Positions 37,394-45,735 of a stretch of 59,336 nucleotides of DNA are shown here, piece after piece. The position numbers were made by a program, and so were the translations under genes. The notes under the pieces were generated by a model. It searched no databases and had not been told where the DNA came from. It saw only the letters and a program-made list of their open reading frames with translations. Positions within the stretch are counted from its first letter, which is position 1; each line of letters opens with the position of its first letter. This DNA comes from Bacteroidales bacterium (GTDB lineage Bacteria > Bacteroidota > Bacteroidia > Bacteroidales > Marinilabiliaceae): the NCBI GenBank assembly GCA_017417385.1, contig JAFPZF010000077.1:1-59336 (forward strand). The letters run 5' to 3'.

Positions 37394-39748
37394 CTACTCT
37401 TTTTTCACGGTTCTGACCTCGTAAATCCGAGGACTGATGCCTGTCACTGGCTCAAACCTGACCGTGACTTCGCCCTTCTTTCCTTCCGGCAGCTCGAACT
37501 CTATGGTCTTTATCTGCTCCGCACCCATCAGTATCGTCCCGACTTCGACGTCGTCTATAAATATCCGCCCCTGACGACTCGGCAACTGCCTGAACGTCAC
37601 CGCCAGATGGTCAGCACCCTCCGACTTCATGGCGTATGAGAAGTATCCCTTTGTCTCACGCCAATGTACTCCGTCATCATCCATACCCTGCGATGACGAA
37701 CTCTGTTTATACTGGTGGTCGGTCTCGGGCTGCTGCTCCCCACATGTGACCTTGTCTATCGAGCGTACGTCCAGCGCCTCCCTCTCCTTCTCCTTTTGCA
37801 ATATCTCCTCCTGTAGCTTGTCATAGTCCGCCTGTGTCATCGTCCGGAAATAGACGCTATATCGATGCTCCGATAGGTCTATGAATGGGACTAGGGACAT
37901 GTTCTCATACTTCTCCGGCAACACTCCCGTCAAATGCCACTTCCTGTCATCCTTCGAGTACCCGATGTGACTCAATATGTCCTCGTTCTCGTCTCTCAGT
38001 ATTATCGCCGGTGCATCGGCAAGCGAACGCTTCGGCCCAGCTGCTATATGTCCACCGCGACTCGCATCTGCATATAGACCTGTCTGGTCCGCGGTTCCCA
38101 TGTCCGCCGCCAATACCAGTGGCCCGTGCTGGAAAGAGTAGTAGCCGCTTTTGTCTGGCAGGTCTGTCGCACGTGTCTTCATCGGGAACTTTATCCGTAT
38201 TGTGTCTGTCCCCTCCCACGTCTTGTCTATCGAGAAATATCCATCCGAACCTACCGAGTGGAGTATGTTCCCTTCGCATTCGACGCTCATGTTCTCAGCC
38301 CACTCCGGTTTCCTCACCTTCAGTGTCCATAGTCGTGGTTTCTTTGTCGTCACGACGATCTCTGCTTCCTCCTCAAATGGGAATCCGCTCTTCACTTCTA
38401 CTGTGGTCTTTATGTCTTTCCAGTCCAGCTTCGAGGCTAGGAAGGTGTTCAGATACAGCGCCTCGTCACCTCTGTGTGCATAGATTATCTCCCCATATCG
38501 GCTGTGATTCTCTATCCCACTGCCGACACAGCACCACATGCTCGTCTGGGGCTGTGAGTATACGCGGTAGTGCGCCGGACGCATCGGCGTGAAGTATACA
38601 AACCCTCCCTGTATGTCGCTGATCGACGAGAGTATGTGGTTCAGCATCGCTCGCTCGTAGTAGTCGGCATACTCCGCCCGTGGCTGTTTGCAGAATAACA
38701 TCTTCGTCAGCTTCAGCATGTTGTACGTGTTGCACGTCTCGATCCCTTGCTCGCTCTCTATCATCTGCTGGAAGTTGTTCGTCGGATTGAAATGCTCTCT
38801 GACGCTGTTACCCCCAATGCTGACACTTCTGTTCCCGACGACTGTGTGCCAGAAGTAGTCGGCTGCCGAATGCCACTGCACGTCGTTGTCGACTTTCGCT
38901 ACTGCCATGATGCCTATCACCTTCGGTATCTGTGTGTTTGCATGCATACCCGTCAACTTGTCCTGATGATCGAGCAGCGGCGTTAGTATGGTGTTGTGTG
39001 TCAGCCGCTTTGCCATCTGGAGATGCTTCCTCAGCCCCGTCATCTTGTATGCGTCCGCATATACCTCGTTCAGCCCTCCATGCTCACTCTGGAGCAGATA
39101 CTGTATCTTGTCGTCCGTCAGGTTGCTGACTACACCCGTAAACCACCCGAGCAGGCTAAGAAATGCGGTACGTGCCTTGTTGTTCCCGCCTATCAGGTAT
39201 GCATCGCGCAAGCCCGACATTGTCTTGTGTATGTTGTAGAGCGGCACCCACTTGCTGTTTAGGCTGAACGCTCCGGCATCTATGTTCCCTATGCTCACCT
39301 GTTGCCACATCGAACGCCCTCCGGGTACTCCACACAGATAGCCGTCCGTCGACGCTAATTGTGCCCTCACGAGCTCCGAGACTGTATAGTCGAGTCTCTC
39401 CTTCAGCCGCTTGTCGCCCGTCGCTGCATACATGTGCGAGAGCGCTGATAGGTAGTGCCCGCACATGTGTCCGTCTAGTCCCATGCTCTCCCAGTTGGGG
39501 TAGGGGAGTCCGAGTGGCTCTAGCCCCGCCTCTCGTAGGTACGGCGCGACGAGTCTGTCTGCATCTAACCCCAATATGTACGATATTGCTAACTTCTGGA
39601 CTCTCTGTATACGCGGACTCGTGACTCTGACGTCTGTCAACGGAAACGCTTCGACTTCTACTGTCTTGTCTGCCGCCATCGCGGCACTTATGTTGACTCC
39701 CGCCAACGCTATGGCGGAGGCTACTACTCTGAGGATTCTATGCTTCAT
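37394..39748 (-). CDS. GH127-family beta-L-arabinofuranosidase-like hydrolase
   Basis: A 784-residue exported enzyme with a signal peptide (MKHRILRVVASAIALAGVNI, cut near 25). The catalytic alpha/alpha barrel of family GH127 (DUF1680) shows the expected Zn-Cys active site: E337 and C339 in GIETCNTYNMLK, and C406/C407 in MWCCVGSG. A second and third beta domain fill the C-terminus. The start is set at 39748 by the signal peptide and by the ATGA overlap with the channel gene upstream. Known members release beta-L-arabinofuranose from plant glycans; the specificity here is inferred. Association with an ion channel and a receiver-domain protein is unusual for this family. Confidence 0.87.
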   Translation of the reverse strand: MKHRILRVVASAIALAGVNISAAMAADKTVEVEAFPLTDVRVTSPRIQRVQKLAISYILGLDADRLVAPYLREAGLEPLGLPYPNWESMGLDGHMCGHYLSALSHMYAATGDKRLKERLDYTVSELVRAQLASTDGYLCGVPGGRSMWQQVSIGNIDAGAFSLNSKWVPLYNIHKTMSGLRDAYLIGGNNKARTAFLSLLGWFTGVVSNLTDDKIQYLLQSEHGGLNEVYADAYKMTGLRKHLQMAKRLTHNTILTPLLDHQDKLTGMHANTQIPKVIGIMAVAKVDNDVQWHSAADYFWHTVVGNRSVSIGGNSVREHFNPTNNFQQMIESEQGIETCNTYNMLKLTKMLFCKQPRAEYADYYERAMLNHILSSISDIQGGFVYFTPMRPAHYRVYSQPQTSMWCCVGSGIENHSRYGEIIYAHRGDEALYLNTFLASKLDWKDIKTTVEVKSGFPFEEEAEIVVTTKKPRLWTLKVRKPEWAENMSVECEGNILHSVGSDGYFSIDKTWEGTDTIRIKFPMKTRATDLPDKSGYYSFQHGPLVLAADMGTADQTGLYADASRGGHIAAGPKRSLADAPAIILRDENEDILSHIGYSKDDRKWHLTGVLPEKYENMSLVPFIDLSEHRYSVYFRTMTQADYDKLQEEILQKEKEREALDVRSIDKVTCGEQQPETDHQYKQSSSSQGMDDDGVHWRETKGYFSYAMKSEGADHLAVTFRQLPSRQGRIFIDDVEVGTILMGAEQIKTIEFELPEGKKGEVTVRFEPVTGISPRIYEVRTVKKE

Positions 39749-40518
39749 TCTGTTGGATTTTCTTTGTTTGACTTCTTCTCCCGGCGGAGTCGTAGCTCGT
39801 CCATGTACCCCGCCGTGATGACACCAGATGGCAACGCTATTATCGCTACCCCTACAATTGCCGATACCATGCTTATGAACCGTCCGACTGTCGAGACGGG
39901 ATATATGTCCCCATATCCGACTGTCGTCAGCGTGCACGCCGCCCAATACAACGCGTCAAAGATTGTGTTGAACATCGGCTCCGCCCCCTCCAGTTCGTTC
40001 TCAAATTCGACGTTGAACATGATCAGCGCCGTCGCAAATATGTAGAACAGCGCCAGTCCCATGACCGCCATCAATACGCTCCCCTCTTTCCGCAAGACGG
40101 CTACGATGATCTGTAGCGGCTCGAAATATCTGACGACTCTGTACAACCGGACTATCTTCAGCAGTCGCGTCAGTCTCAACAGCTTCAACGCCCTGTTCAG
40201 TATGTTGATGAACGATGGTAGTATCGACAGTATGTCAAGTATCGCGTTCACTGTGAATGGATATATGACGAATGCCTTCCACCCTTTATACCGTGTGTGT
40301 ATGTCCGCCGTTATCCACCGTAGTATGTAGTCCAATACGAACCAGAATAGCGAGACCTGGTCTATGTATACGAGGGCTGGCGTCTGCTCCTTGAACATGA
40401 GCGGCGTTATGCCGAGAAAGATTGCTATGAGCATCAGCACGTCGTAGACCTTCGATACTACGTCGCTCGATGTCTTTGCTGGTTCTATTATCTCTGTTAA
40501 TCGCTGACGAAACCCCAT
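39745..40518 (-). CDS. Voltage-gated-type potassium channel
   Basis: A 257-residue six-TM ion channel of the Kv type. The selectivity filter TTVGYGD is at 198-204 between S5 and S6. The S4 voltage-sensor segment around 109-131 (ALKLLRLTRLLKIVRLYRVV) carries Arg/Lys every third residue. The cytoplasmic tail is short and charged, without an RCK or cyclic-nucleotide domain. A consensus-like -7 element (TAACTTTG) lies 22 bp upstream, so this gene appears to lead the operon that continues with GH127, the receiver/ATP-grasp protein and two more genes. K+ selectivity follows from the filter. Confidence 0.93.
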   Translation of the reverse strand: MGFRQRLTEIIEPAKTSSDVVSKVYDVLMLIAIFLGITPLMFKEQTPALVYIDQVSLFWFVLDYILRWITADIHTRYKGWKAFVIYPFTVNAILDILSILPSFINILNRALKLLRLTRLLKIVRLYRVVRYFEPLQIIVAVLRKEGSVLMAVMGLALFYIFATALIMFNVEFENELEGAEPMFNTIFDALYWAACTLTTVGYGDIYPVSTVGRFISMVSAIVGVAIIALPSGVITAGYMDELRLRREKKSNKENPTE

Positions 40519-40540
40519 CGCTGACTTTTCTTCTTTATGA

Positions 40541-40548
40541 CAAAGTTA
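40541..40548 (-). promoter_or_regulatory. -7 promoter element (TAACTTTG) of the channel-GH127 operon
   Basis: Exact minus-strand TAnnTTTG match 22 bp before the channel ATG; no clear TTTG 20 bp further upstream. Confidence 0.55.
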
Positions 40549-40639
40549 GTTAAAAAACGTGACACCGAAAAACTCTTTTTTCTCCCTTTTCTCCCTTCTC
40601 ATCCCCTTCTCTTCCCTCTCCACCCTCTCCCCTCCCACC

Positions 40640-40681
40640 AAACAAAATGGGCCGCCTCCACTCTCCGTGAAGACAGCCCAT
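40640..40681 (-). terminator. Intrinsic terminator of the YD-repeat-like gene
   Basis: On the minus strand ATGGGC (40681-40676) pairs with GCCCAT (40652-40647), followed by TTTGTTT. It lies about 70 bp after the stop of the YD-repeat-like gene. The rest of this gap (40573-40636) is almost purely pyrimidine on the + strand. Confidence 0.55.
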
Positions 40682-40752
40682 CGGGATGACCCCGCGCCTA
40701 TTTCTTTTCGTCTATTCTACGGGACTTCTAAAAAAAGCAATTTTATAGTAGT

Positions 40753-42345
40753 TCACTTTACTATCTCTTTCTTCCCGTTCCTGATATACAGCCCCTTCTG
40801 TGTCGGCTTCGTCGCATGCTTCCTGCCGCTCATGTCATACCATGTTCCTTCCGTCGCCTCTTTCTCGACGGTCTCTATGGATGTCGCCTCGGCCATGTCC
40901 CATAGCGCTCTCGCCTTTATGTCGGCCCCTACGCTCTCCAGTATCTCGCCAGCCTCGAATAGTCCCTCGTTCGATGTCCACATCGAGAACTCCTTGCCTT
41001 CTGGCGCAGCGAACCCGCACTCTGGGAATGTGTAGCTCTTTCCGCCTTCGACATACACAGCCTCCATCTCGCCCTTGCCACCGTCAGCTTCGAATGAGAC
41101 TTCATACAGCTTCTTGTATTTCGTCGTCATCACACTCGAGAAATACCCATTGACCATGTCGGCCTTCTTCTCTACTTTCTGGACCAAGTTCCCATCAGCG
41201 TCGTATGTGTACAGATACGAGTCCCCGACCTGCGTGAAGTCCTGTTCTGTCTCCCAATATCCGCAGTAAGACGACTTTTCGATCAGGTTCCCCATTGCGT
41301 CATACTCATACTTCGTCTGTTCCCACGGCGTAAGCTTCTCCTCATATTCGTCATACCTGTACGTGACCTCCTCGACGACTCGCTCCTTCGCGTCATACTT
41401 CCACTCTATCGCCATTATGTCCTGCCGCTTCTCGCCCGATGTGCCTACCGTGACGTAGTTGAAGCACTCCTCCTTGACTATCAGCCCCGCCTCCGAGTAT
41501 GTGTAGAGGTGTATCGTGTCGAGCACAAAGTAGCCCTCTACCATGTCCGGCGTGTTGTGCTTGTCCCACTTCTGGCTCAGTCTCCCGCTCTCGTCATAGT
41601 AGTACTCATACTTGTACGTGATGGCTCCCTTGTCCATGTAGTCCTCTATGTGGCTCGACTTCCAGATGATTGTCTGGTCTTTGCTGTCCTCGATGAGGAT
41701 TGCCGTGTCACCTTCCAATACGACCCATCCTTCTGTCTCGAAGTCGTACTGGAACTTTGTGACGGCCTTAGCCTCGTGCTCCTCCTTGTCTTTGTAACTG
41801 CTCCAGACTACGCTGTCGATTGCATTCCACTTGCTGCTCTCGCTGTCCCATTCCTGCTTGACGTACTTCTCCTTATTTCCCTCGCCGTCTGTTGTGACGC
41901 GTACCCGATAGTTATATCCTATGAGGTCCCCATCGGCATCCAGCGAGAGGTTCTCGTAATACGAGTACTTGGTATCCTTGCTCGTCCCGTTGTCTGCTAT
42001 GTTTATCTCGTCTCCCTTCGCCCAGCTCCCGACTACGCTCTTCATTATGCCGCCCAGGATGTAATCCTCTCCTGTCGGATAATACACCTTCGTGATTACT
42101 GTGTCTCCACTGTACGAGTACTCCTCTTTCAGGTATTTTACGAAATCTTCCATCTCGTAGTCGTAAACCTCGTATAGCCTTATCGCGAGCCGCCCGTCCG
42201 TTCCGTATGAGCAGCTCTCTCTCTGGTCATAGTCCTCGACACTCTCTATCATGACGCTGTCCGTCACGACTATCGACGCACTAGCCGCTGTCGCTATCAT
42301 CGCTCCGATTCCTGTCAGAAATAACGTCTGTAATTTGTTTCTCAT
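40753..42345 (-). CDS. Exported protein with YD-type repeats and a type IX-like sorting tail
   Basis: A 530-residue secreted protein (signal peptide about 1-23, LTGIGAMIATAASA). The middle (about 190-410) contains at least four degenerate YD repeats such as YYYDESGRLSQKWD, WKYDAKERVVEEVTY, YEYDAMGNLIEKS and YTYDADGNLVQKVEK, the repeat type that builds RHS shells. No RHS core or toxin tip is present. The C-terminus (WYDMSGRKHATKPTQKGLYI followed by a basic end) looks like a type IX secretion sorting tail, so the protein is probably surface-attached or released. A function is not evident. It is transcribed alone and followed by a hairpin terminator. Confidence 0.68.
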   Translation of the reverse strand: MRNKLQTLFLTGIGAMIATAASASIVVTDSVMIESVEDYDQRESCSYGTDGRLAIRLYEVYDYEMEDFVKYLKEEYSYSGDTVITKVYYPTGEDYILGGIMKSVVGSWAKGDEINIADNGTSKDTKYSYYENLSLDADGDLIGYNYRVRVTTDGEGNKEKYVKQEWDSESSKWNAIDSVVWSSYKDKEEHEAKAVTKFQYDFETEGWVVLEGDTAILIEDSKDQTIIWKSSHIEDYMDKGAITYKYEYYYDESGRLSQKWDKHNTPDMVEGYFVLDTIHLYTYSEAGLIVKEECFNYVTVGTSGEKRQDIMAIEWKYDAKERVVEEVTYRYDEYEEKLTPWEQTKYEYDAMGNLIEKSSYCGYWETEQDFTQVGDSYLYTYDADGNLVQKVEKKADMVNGYFSSVMTTKYKKLYEVSFEADGGKGEMEAVYVEGGKSYTFPECGFAAPEGKEFSMWTSNEGLFEAGEILESVGADIKARALWDMAEATSIETVEKEATEGTWYDMSGRKHATKPTQKGLYIRNGKKEIVK

Positions 42346-42607
42346 GCTGTCTGTCTTTTGTTGCGGTTCTACTTCTTCTCATAGCTCTGTGTAGTAAGAA
42401 CCTTCTCTACACATCATCTCATACTATTCTACGTGCCTGTTTTACTTTTGGTTGCATAAATTTGCCCCTTCTTTTGTCTCGCAATTTTTATGCCATTTCC
42501 CTCCTTCTCTCCCCTCTTCCCTTCTTCCCCTCTTCCCTTTCTCTCCACTCCCTCTGCGCTCCTCTCTCCCCCTCCTAGCTCTCTCTCGTCCCTTCTCCCC
42601 CTCCTGA

Positions 42608-42675
42608 AAATGTACTATTTGTTTTTCGCCTCCCCCTCTCCCCTCGCCCGCCCCGAAATGTACTATTTGTTTCTC
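42608..42675 (+). repeat. Direct repeat pair (AAATGTACTATTTGTTTNTC)
   Basis: The 20-mer occurs at 42608-42627 and 42656-42675, 48 bp apart, separated by a C-rich spacer. It lies about 270 bp upstream of the YD-repeat-like gene (-). A regulatory role is possible but unproven. Confidence 0.6.
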
Positions 42676-42703
42676 AGAACCGTATGATTTGAATGAGGGG
42701 GGA

Positions 42704-42812
42704 AAATTGCTAATTGCTCATTCCTCATTGCTAATTGGGTTAGCCCTGGGTTAGCCCTGACCCCTTTCCGACCCCTAATTACTAATTGCAAATTGCTCAT
42801 TGGGTTAGGCTT
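42704..42812 (+). repeat. Composite intergenic repeat, second copy
   Basis: Heptamers (ATTGCTA, ATTGCTC, ATTCCTC) from 42704, two 11-mers at 42740-42761 (TTAGCCCTGGG, TTAGCCCTGAC), a C-rich spacer, more heptamers from about 42777, then a degenerate 11-mer at 42805. The order is the same as at 13.8 kb, and a pyrimidine tract again precedes it. Confidence 0.85.
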
Positions 42813-42907
42813 ATCCACCTCTGCTCGTTACTCTGTCTGCTTACTCTCTTTCTCGCTTCAACGTGAAACGCCTCTCTAGCTTGCCATTGTTCGACCGCCA
42901 CCTGCCT

Positions 42908-43881
42908 TCAATTTCTCCCGTCTCTCTCCATTCTGCATCTGAACACCCCGTTCCACTCCTTGTCTGCCGGCTGCTCCTCCATCGTGAATGTTACGTTCTG
43001 CCCGCTTTCTTGGTCGTGCGTCTTCTCGCCACGAAACTCTACTTGCTTATCGTTGCCTTGTCCTGCAAACTTGCTATGGCCTTTTATTCCCCTCTCGTTC
43101 GCCTTGATTGTCAATTCGATAACTCTATCTCCAAACCTTCCTTTCCACCTCCCGCTTATCGCCTCATGCCACGGTTCCTTATATTCCGTCGCCAACACTT
43201 CTTTCAATACCCTGACGAGCTCCCGTACTTCTGCTATTTGGCTGTCTCCCCATTTCTTGACCAGATATGTCAATATCCGCCTGTTTACCTCCCGACTTGC
43301 TCTGTCTTTTCCTTCAAAATAGACGTCCCCATTCTCGATGTCTTCTATTACATACCTCCATTGCGCTCCGTTGTCGGCTTTGACCGTCTGCCCGATTTCT
43401 TTTTCTCCGCCATATATGAGTGCTGCTTTGAACATGCTATAAACGTCTGGTGGATACTCTCCAAACGGACATGTCTCGCACACTGTGAACAACTCTTTCC
43501 AGTCGACTTTTGGATACTTGGGCTCTCGATAATGTATCTCTCTGATGATCTTGTCTATTATGGCTCTGTTGCGTGCGTCTCGCCGTTTGTCGAGGCTATC
43601 TACCAATGCTTTAAGGCTCATATCATATAGATACGTCGCTCCTTTATGCGTGCCCCTGTCTTCTGTCTGTATTATGTAGTTCGCACTAATGATTGTTGTG
43701 TCTCCTTCTTGTATTTCACCAATAGTTTATCGACGACTAATGGCATCTCTATATGGCTTATTGTTCTCCAGTCAGAGTTGACTATGTCTCTGTCTATCGC
43801 CCTCTTTTGCCCTCTCATAATTGCTGTCGCCGACAAGAGGTATAGTATAGCGATTATTACTGTCTTATTGTATCTTTTCAT
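42908..43881 (-). pseudogene. Exported protein of unknown function, interrupted by a one-base frameshift
   Basis: Two adjacent minus-strand frames appear to be one gene. The first, from the ATG at 43881, has a signal peptide (MKRYNKTVIIAILYLLSATA) and runs to a stop at 43672. The second is open from 43726 through the downstream MSLKALVDSL reading frame to 42908. Restoring one A in the AAA run (T run at 43726-43728 on the + strand) joins VVDK to TIGEIQEGDTTIIS and gives one protein of about 324 residues. It contains a Cys pair (VCETCPFGEYPPD) and ends in a beta-rich charged domain. I do not recognise the family. It could be a true mutation, a phase-variable site or a sequencing error. Codon use is less strand-biased than in its neighbours. 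Confidence 0.65.
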
Positions 43882-43927
43882 TCTCTGTTTCTTTGCATGT
43901 TTGCCTTACTGCTCCTAACTCTGTCTC

Positions 43928-44449
43928 TCAACTTTCTGATGTGTCTTTCCCCTCTTTCACTTTCTTATACGTCTCCGAAATGTAGTAGTATATTATAAAC
44001 AAACTTATCAGAATGAATATTGTATCCATCACGTATGGTGGTGTATATGTCCAGACTTCTTTCTGATTTATAGACAATTGTCTGATATGACGCCACCTTG
44101 GCCCTTGTTTCCCCCCGCCTATGTATTCGTATAGTATTCCCGCCTGCTTCCCTGTATCTGCTTTTGCTATGACACTCCTGTCGTCTAATACATACTCTTC
44201 TGTATATTTGAAATTGTATCTTATGTAGGTGTCTTCTGTCTCTGGATTCAGTATTCTTATATGTGCTCTGCCATTTTTTGTATAGCTTACTTCTTTTATT
44301 TCGCCCGTCACATACTTATGATGTTGCATTTTTAAGCAACTATTCAACGACATCGACATGTCGCAAAGTAAGTATAGTATAAAGAGGATAGAAGCCCCAA
44401 CGCATACTATTGTGGTCAAGAGGGATATGAGAACTTTATTATTATCCAT
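43928..44449 (-). CDS. Two-TM membrane protein with DUF3592-like extracytoplasmic domain
   Basis: A 173-residue protein with an N-terminal transmembrane segment (LISLLTTIVCVGASILFILY), a beta-rich domain of about 85 residues between the membranes (VTGEIKEVSYTKNGRAHIRI) and a second transmembrane segment near 142-160. The layout is like DUF3592 proteins, whose role is unknown. It lies 46 bp upstream of the frameshifted exported-protein gene and is probably co-transcribed with it. The AT-richer composition and mixed third positions set this pair apart from the surrounding genes, which hints at later acquisition. Confidence 0.62.
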   Translation of the reverse strand: MDNNKVLISLLTTIVCVGASILFILYLLCDMSMSLNSCLKMQHHKYVTGEIKEVSYTKNGRAHIRILNPETEDTYIRYNFKYTEEYVLDDRSVIAKADTGKQAGILYEYIGGGKQGPRWRHIRQLSINQKEVWTYTPPYVMDTIFILISLFIIYYYISETYKKVKEGKDTSES

Positions 44450-44635
44450 CTATAGTTTCTTTCTTTGGCTTTTCTATCCCTTCTTCGTTTTTGGGGGCTA
44501 CGTGAAGATGCTCCCTCTCCCTGTACCAGAGTCTGTCTTTGTGTCTCGCTCTATGTCTTGGGTGGGGTGGGGGAACTGTTCTATGTGTGCGGACTATCTG
44601 TGATCGTAGGCGTTTTCCCCCCGCGAGGCCTCCCT

Positions 44636-45277
44636 CTACTCTTTCTTCTTCTTGTCTGTTGCGCAGTACGCCCTTATTCCGCACTTCTGGCACATGGGCT
44701 TTAACGCCTTGCAGACATACCTTCCGTGTAATATCAGCCAGTGATGCGCCTTGTTGAGTAGCTCTGGCGGTATATGCTTGACTAGCTGATCCTCTGTCTG
44801 GCGTGGCGTCTTTGTGTTCCTGACTAGCCCTATCCTGTTCGCTACTCTCTGGACGTGAGTGTCTACTGGCATAGCCGGCTGACCGAAGGCTACTATCAGC
44901 ATGACGTTGGCTGTCTTCCGCCCGACGCCCGGGAGGCTCTCCAGCTCTTCCCGTGTCCTCGGTATCTCGCCCCCAAATCTCTCGACGACTATCTCCGCCA
45001 TCGCCCGCAGGTGCTGGCTCTTCGCATTCGGGTAGCTGACGGACTTTATCTTTTCATATATGTCTCCGACCTCGGCTTTCGCCATATCCCGGACTGTCGG
45101 ATACTTCTCGAAGAGTGCCGGCGTCACTATGTTGACTCGTTTGTCTGTGCACTGCGCTGATAGCATTACCGCAACGAGTAGCTCGTATTCGTTGCGGTAA
45201 TGTAGCTCTGTGTCCGCCTCTGGCATCTCTCTCTGCCAGTAGCCTAAGACGCCTTCATATCTCTCTTCTAGCTTCAC
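44636..45277 (-). CDS. nth: Endonuclease III (DNA glycosylase/AP lyase)
   Basis: A base-excision repair enzyme removing oxidised pyrimidines, 213 residues as usual. The helix-hairpin-helix is LPGVGRKTANV with catalytic K121, the catalytic Asp is D139 in PVDTHVQR, and the 4Fe-4S cluster motif is intact (C189-x6-C196-x2-C199-x5-C205). Its ATG overlaps the stop of the NUDIX gene by 4 bp. It closes the long minus-strand run that includes the MuiA and cell-wall genes. Pairing with a NUDIX hydrolase would fit oxidative-damage handling, but that is inference. Confidence 0.95.
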   Translation of the reverse strand: MKLEERYEGVLGYWQREMPEADTELHYRNEYELLVAVMLSAQCTDKRVNIVTPALFEKYPTVRDMAKAEVGDIYEKIKSVSYPNAKSQHLRAMAEIVVERFGGEIPRTREELESLPGVGRKTANVMLIVAFGQPAMPVDTHVQRVANRIGLVRNTKTPRQTEDQLVKHIPPELLNKAHHWLILHGRYVCKALKPMCQKCGIRAYCATDKKKKE

Positions 45278-45711
45278 TTGCCTAACTTAGCTATCGCTTC
45301 CCGCAGTACTCTCTCATGGTCGAACGCCATCTCTGGTAGCTCCTCTATCGGATGCCACTCCGCTACCATTGCGTCATCCTCGCCTTTGACGGTCTGTATC
45401 TTGTCGAGCTTCGTCATCCACGCCCCGCTAACCGTCCACCCTCTCGGGTCGCGTCCCGGTGTGTCATACAGCCCGACGAACTCGAACTTCTCTTCTCCGA
45501 CACTTAGGCTCGTCTCTTCGAGTAGCTCCCTGACTGCCGCCTTCTGTGTCGTCTCGCCCTCATCGACGAAGCCCCCAGGCAATGCCCACCGCCCCTGAAA
45601 TGGCGGATTCTTACGCTTTATGAGCAATACTGTTGTCTTCCCCTCTGCATTCGGCGCAAAGACTACTGCATCGGCTGTAAGTGCCGGCCTCGGATATTCA
45701 TACTGATACAT
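45274..45711 (-). CDS. NUDIX hydrolase
   Basis: A 145-residue nucleoside-diphosphate-type pyrophosphatase. The NUDIX box is complete: G47-x5-E53-x7-R61-E62-x2-E65-E66, within GGFVDEGETTQKAAVREL. The N-terminal strand (ALTADAVVFAPN) and GRWALPGG before the box resemble ADP-ribose or 8-oxo-dGTP type enzymes in Bacteroidota. There is no fused HTH domain. It lies 24 bp after the NlpC/P60 gene and overlaps nth by 4 bp. The substrate cannot be deduced from the motif alone. Confidence 0.9.
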   Translation of the reverse strand: MYQYEYPRPALTADAVVFAPNAEGKTTVLLIKRKNPPFQGRWALPGGFVDEGETTQKAAVRELLEETSLSVGEEKFEFVGLYDTPGRDPRGWTVSGAWMTKLDKIQTVKGEDDAMVAEWHPIEELPEMAFDHERVLREAIAKLGK

Positions 45712-45735
45712 ATTCTCTTGGTTTTAGTCTGTTCT

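Larger units (their letters stand above)
42346..42907. other. Intergenic region without a gene
   Basis: This 560-bp gap holds a 111-nt pyrimidine tract with six purines (42495-42605), a 20-bp direct repeat pair (42608 and 42656) and the composite heptamer/11-mer element (42704-42812). I see no credible ORF and no clear TAnnTTTG on the minus strand for the gene ending at 40753. Confidence 0.7.

Noticed and set aside
42460-42466. TAAATTTG at the + strand in the 42.4-kb gap as a promoter
   Set aside because: It points into repeat DNA with no + strand gene downstream before minus-strand genes, so it is probably a chance match.
44442-44693. 83-codon minus-strand frame in the gap before the nth 3' end
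   Set aside because: Arg/His/Pro-rich translation with no fold-like pattern; it overlaps the nth terminus and the purine bias of this strand accounts for its openness. The 187-bp gap otherwise shows nothing recognisable.
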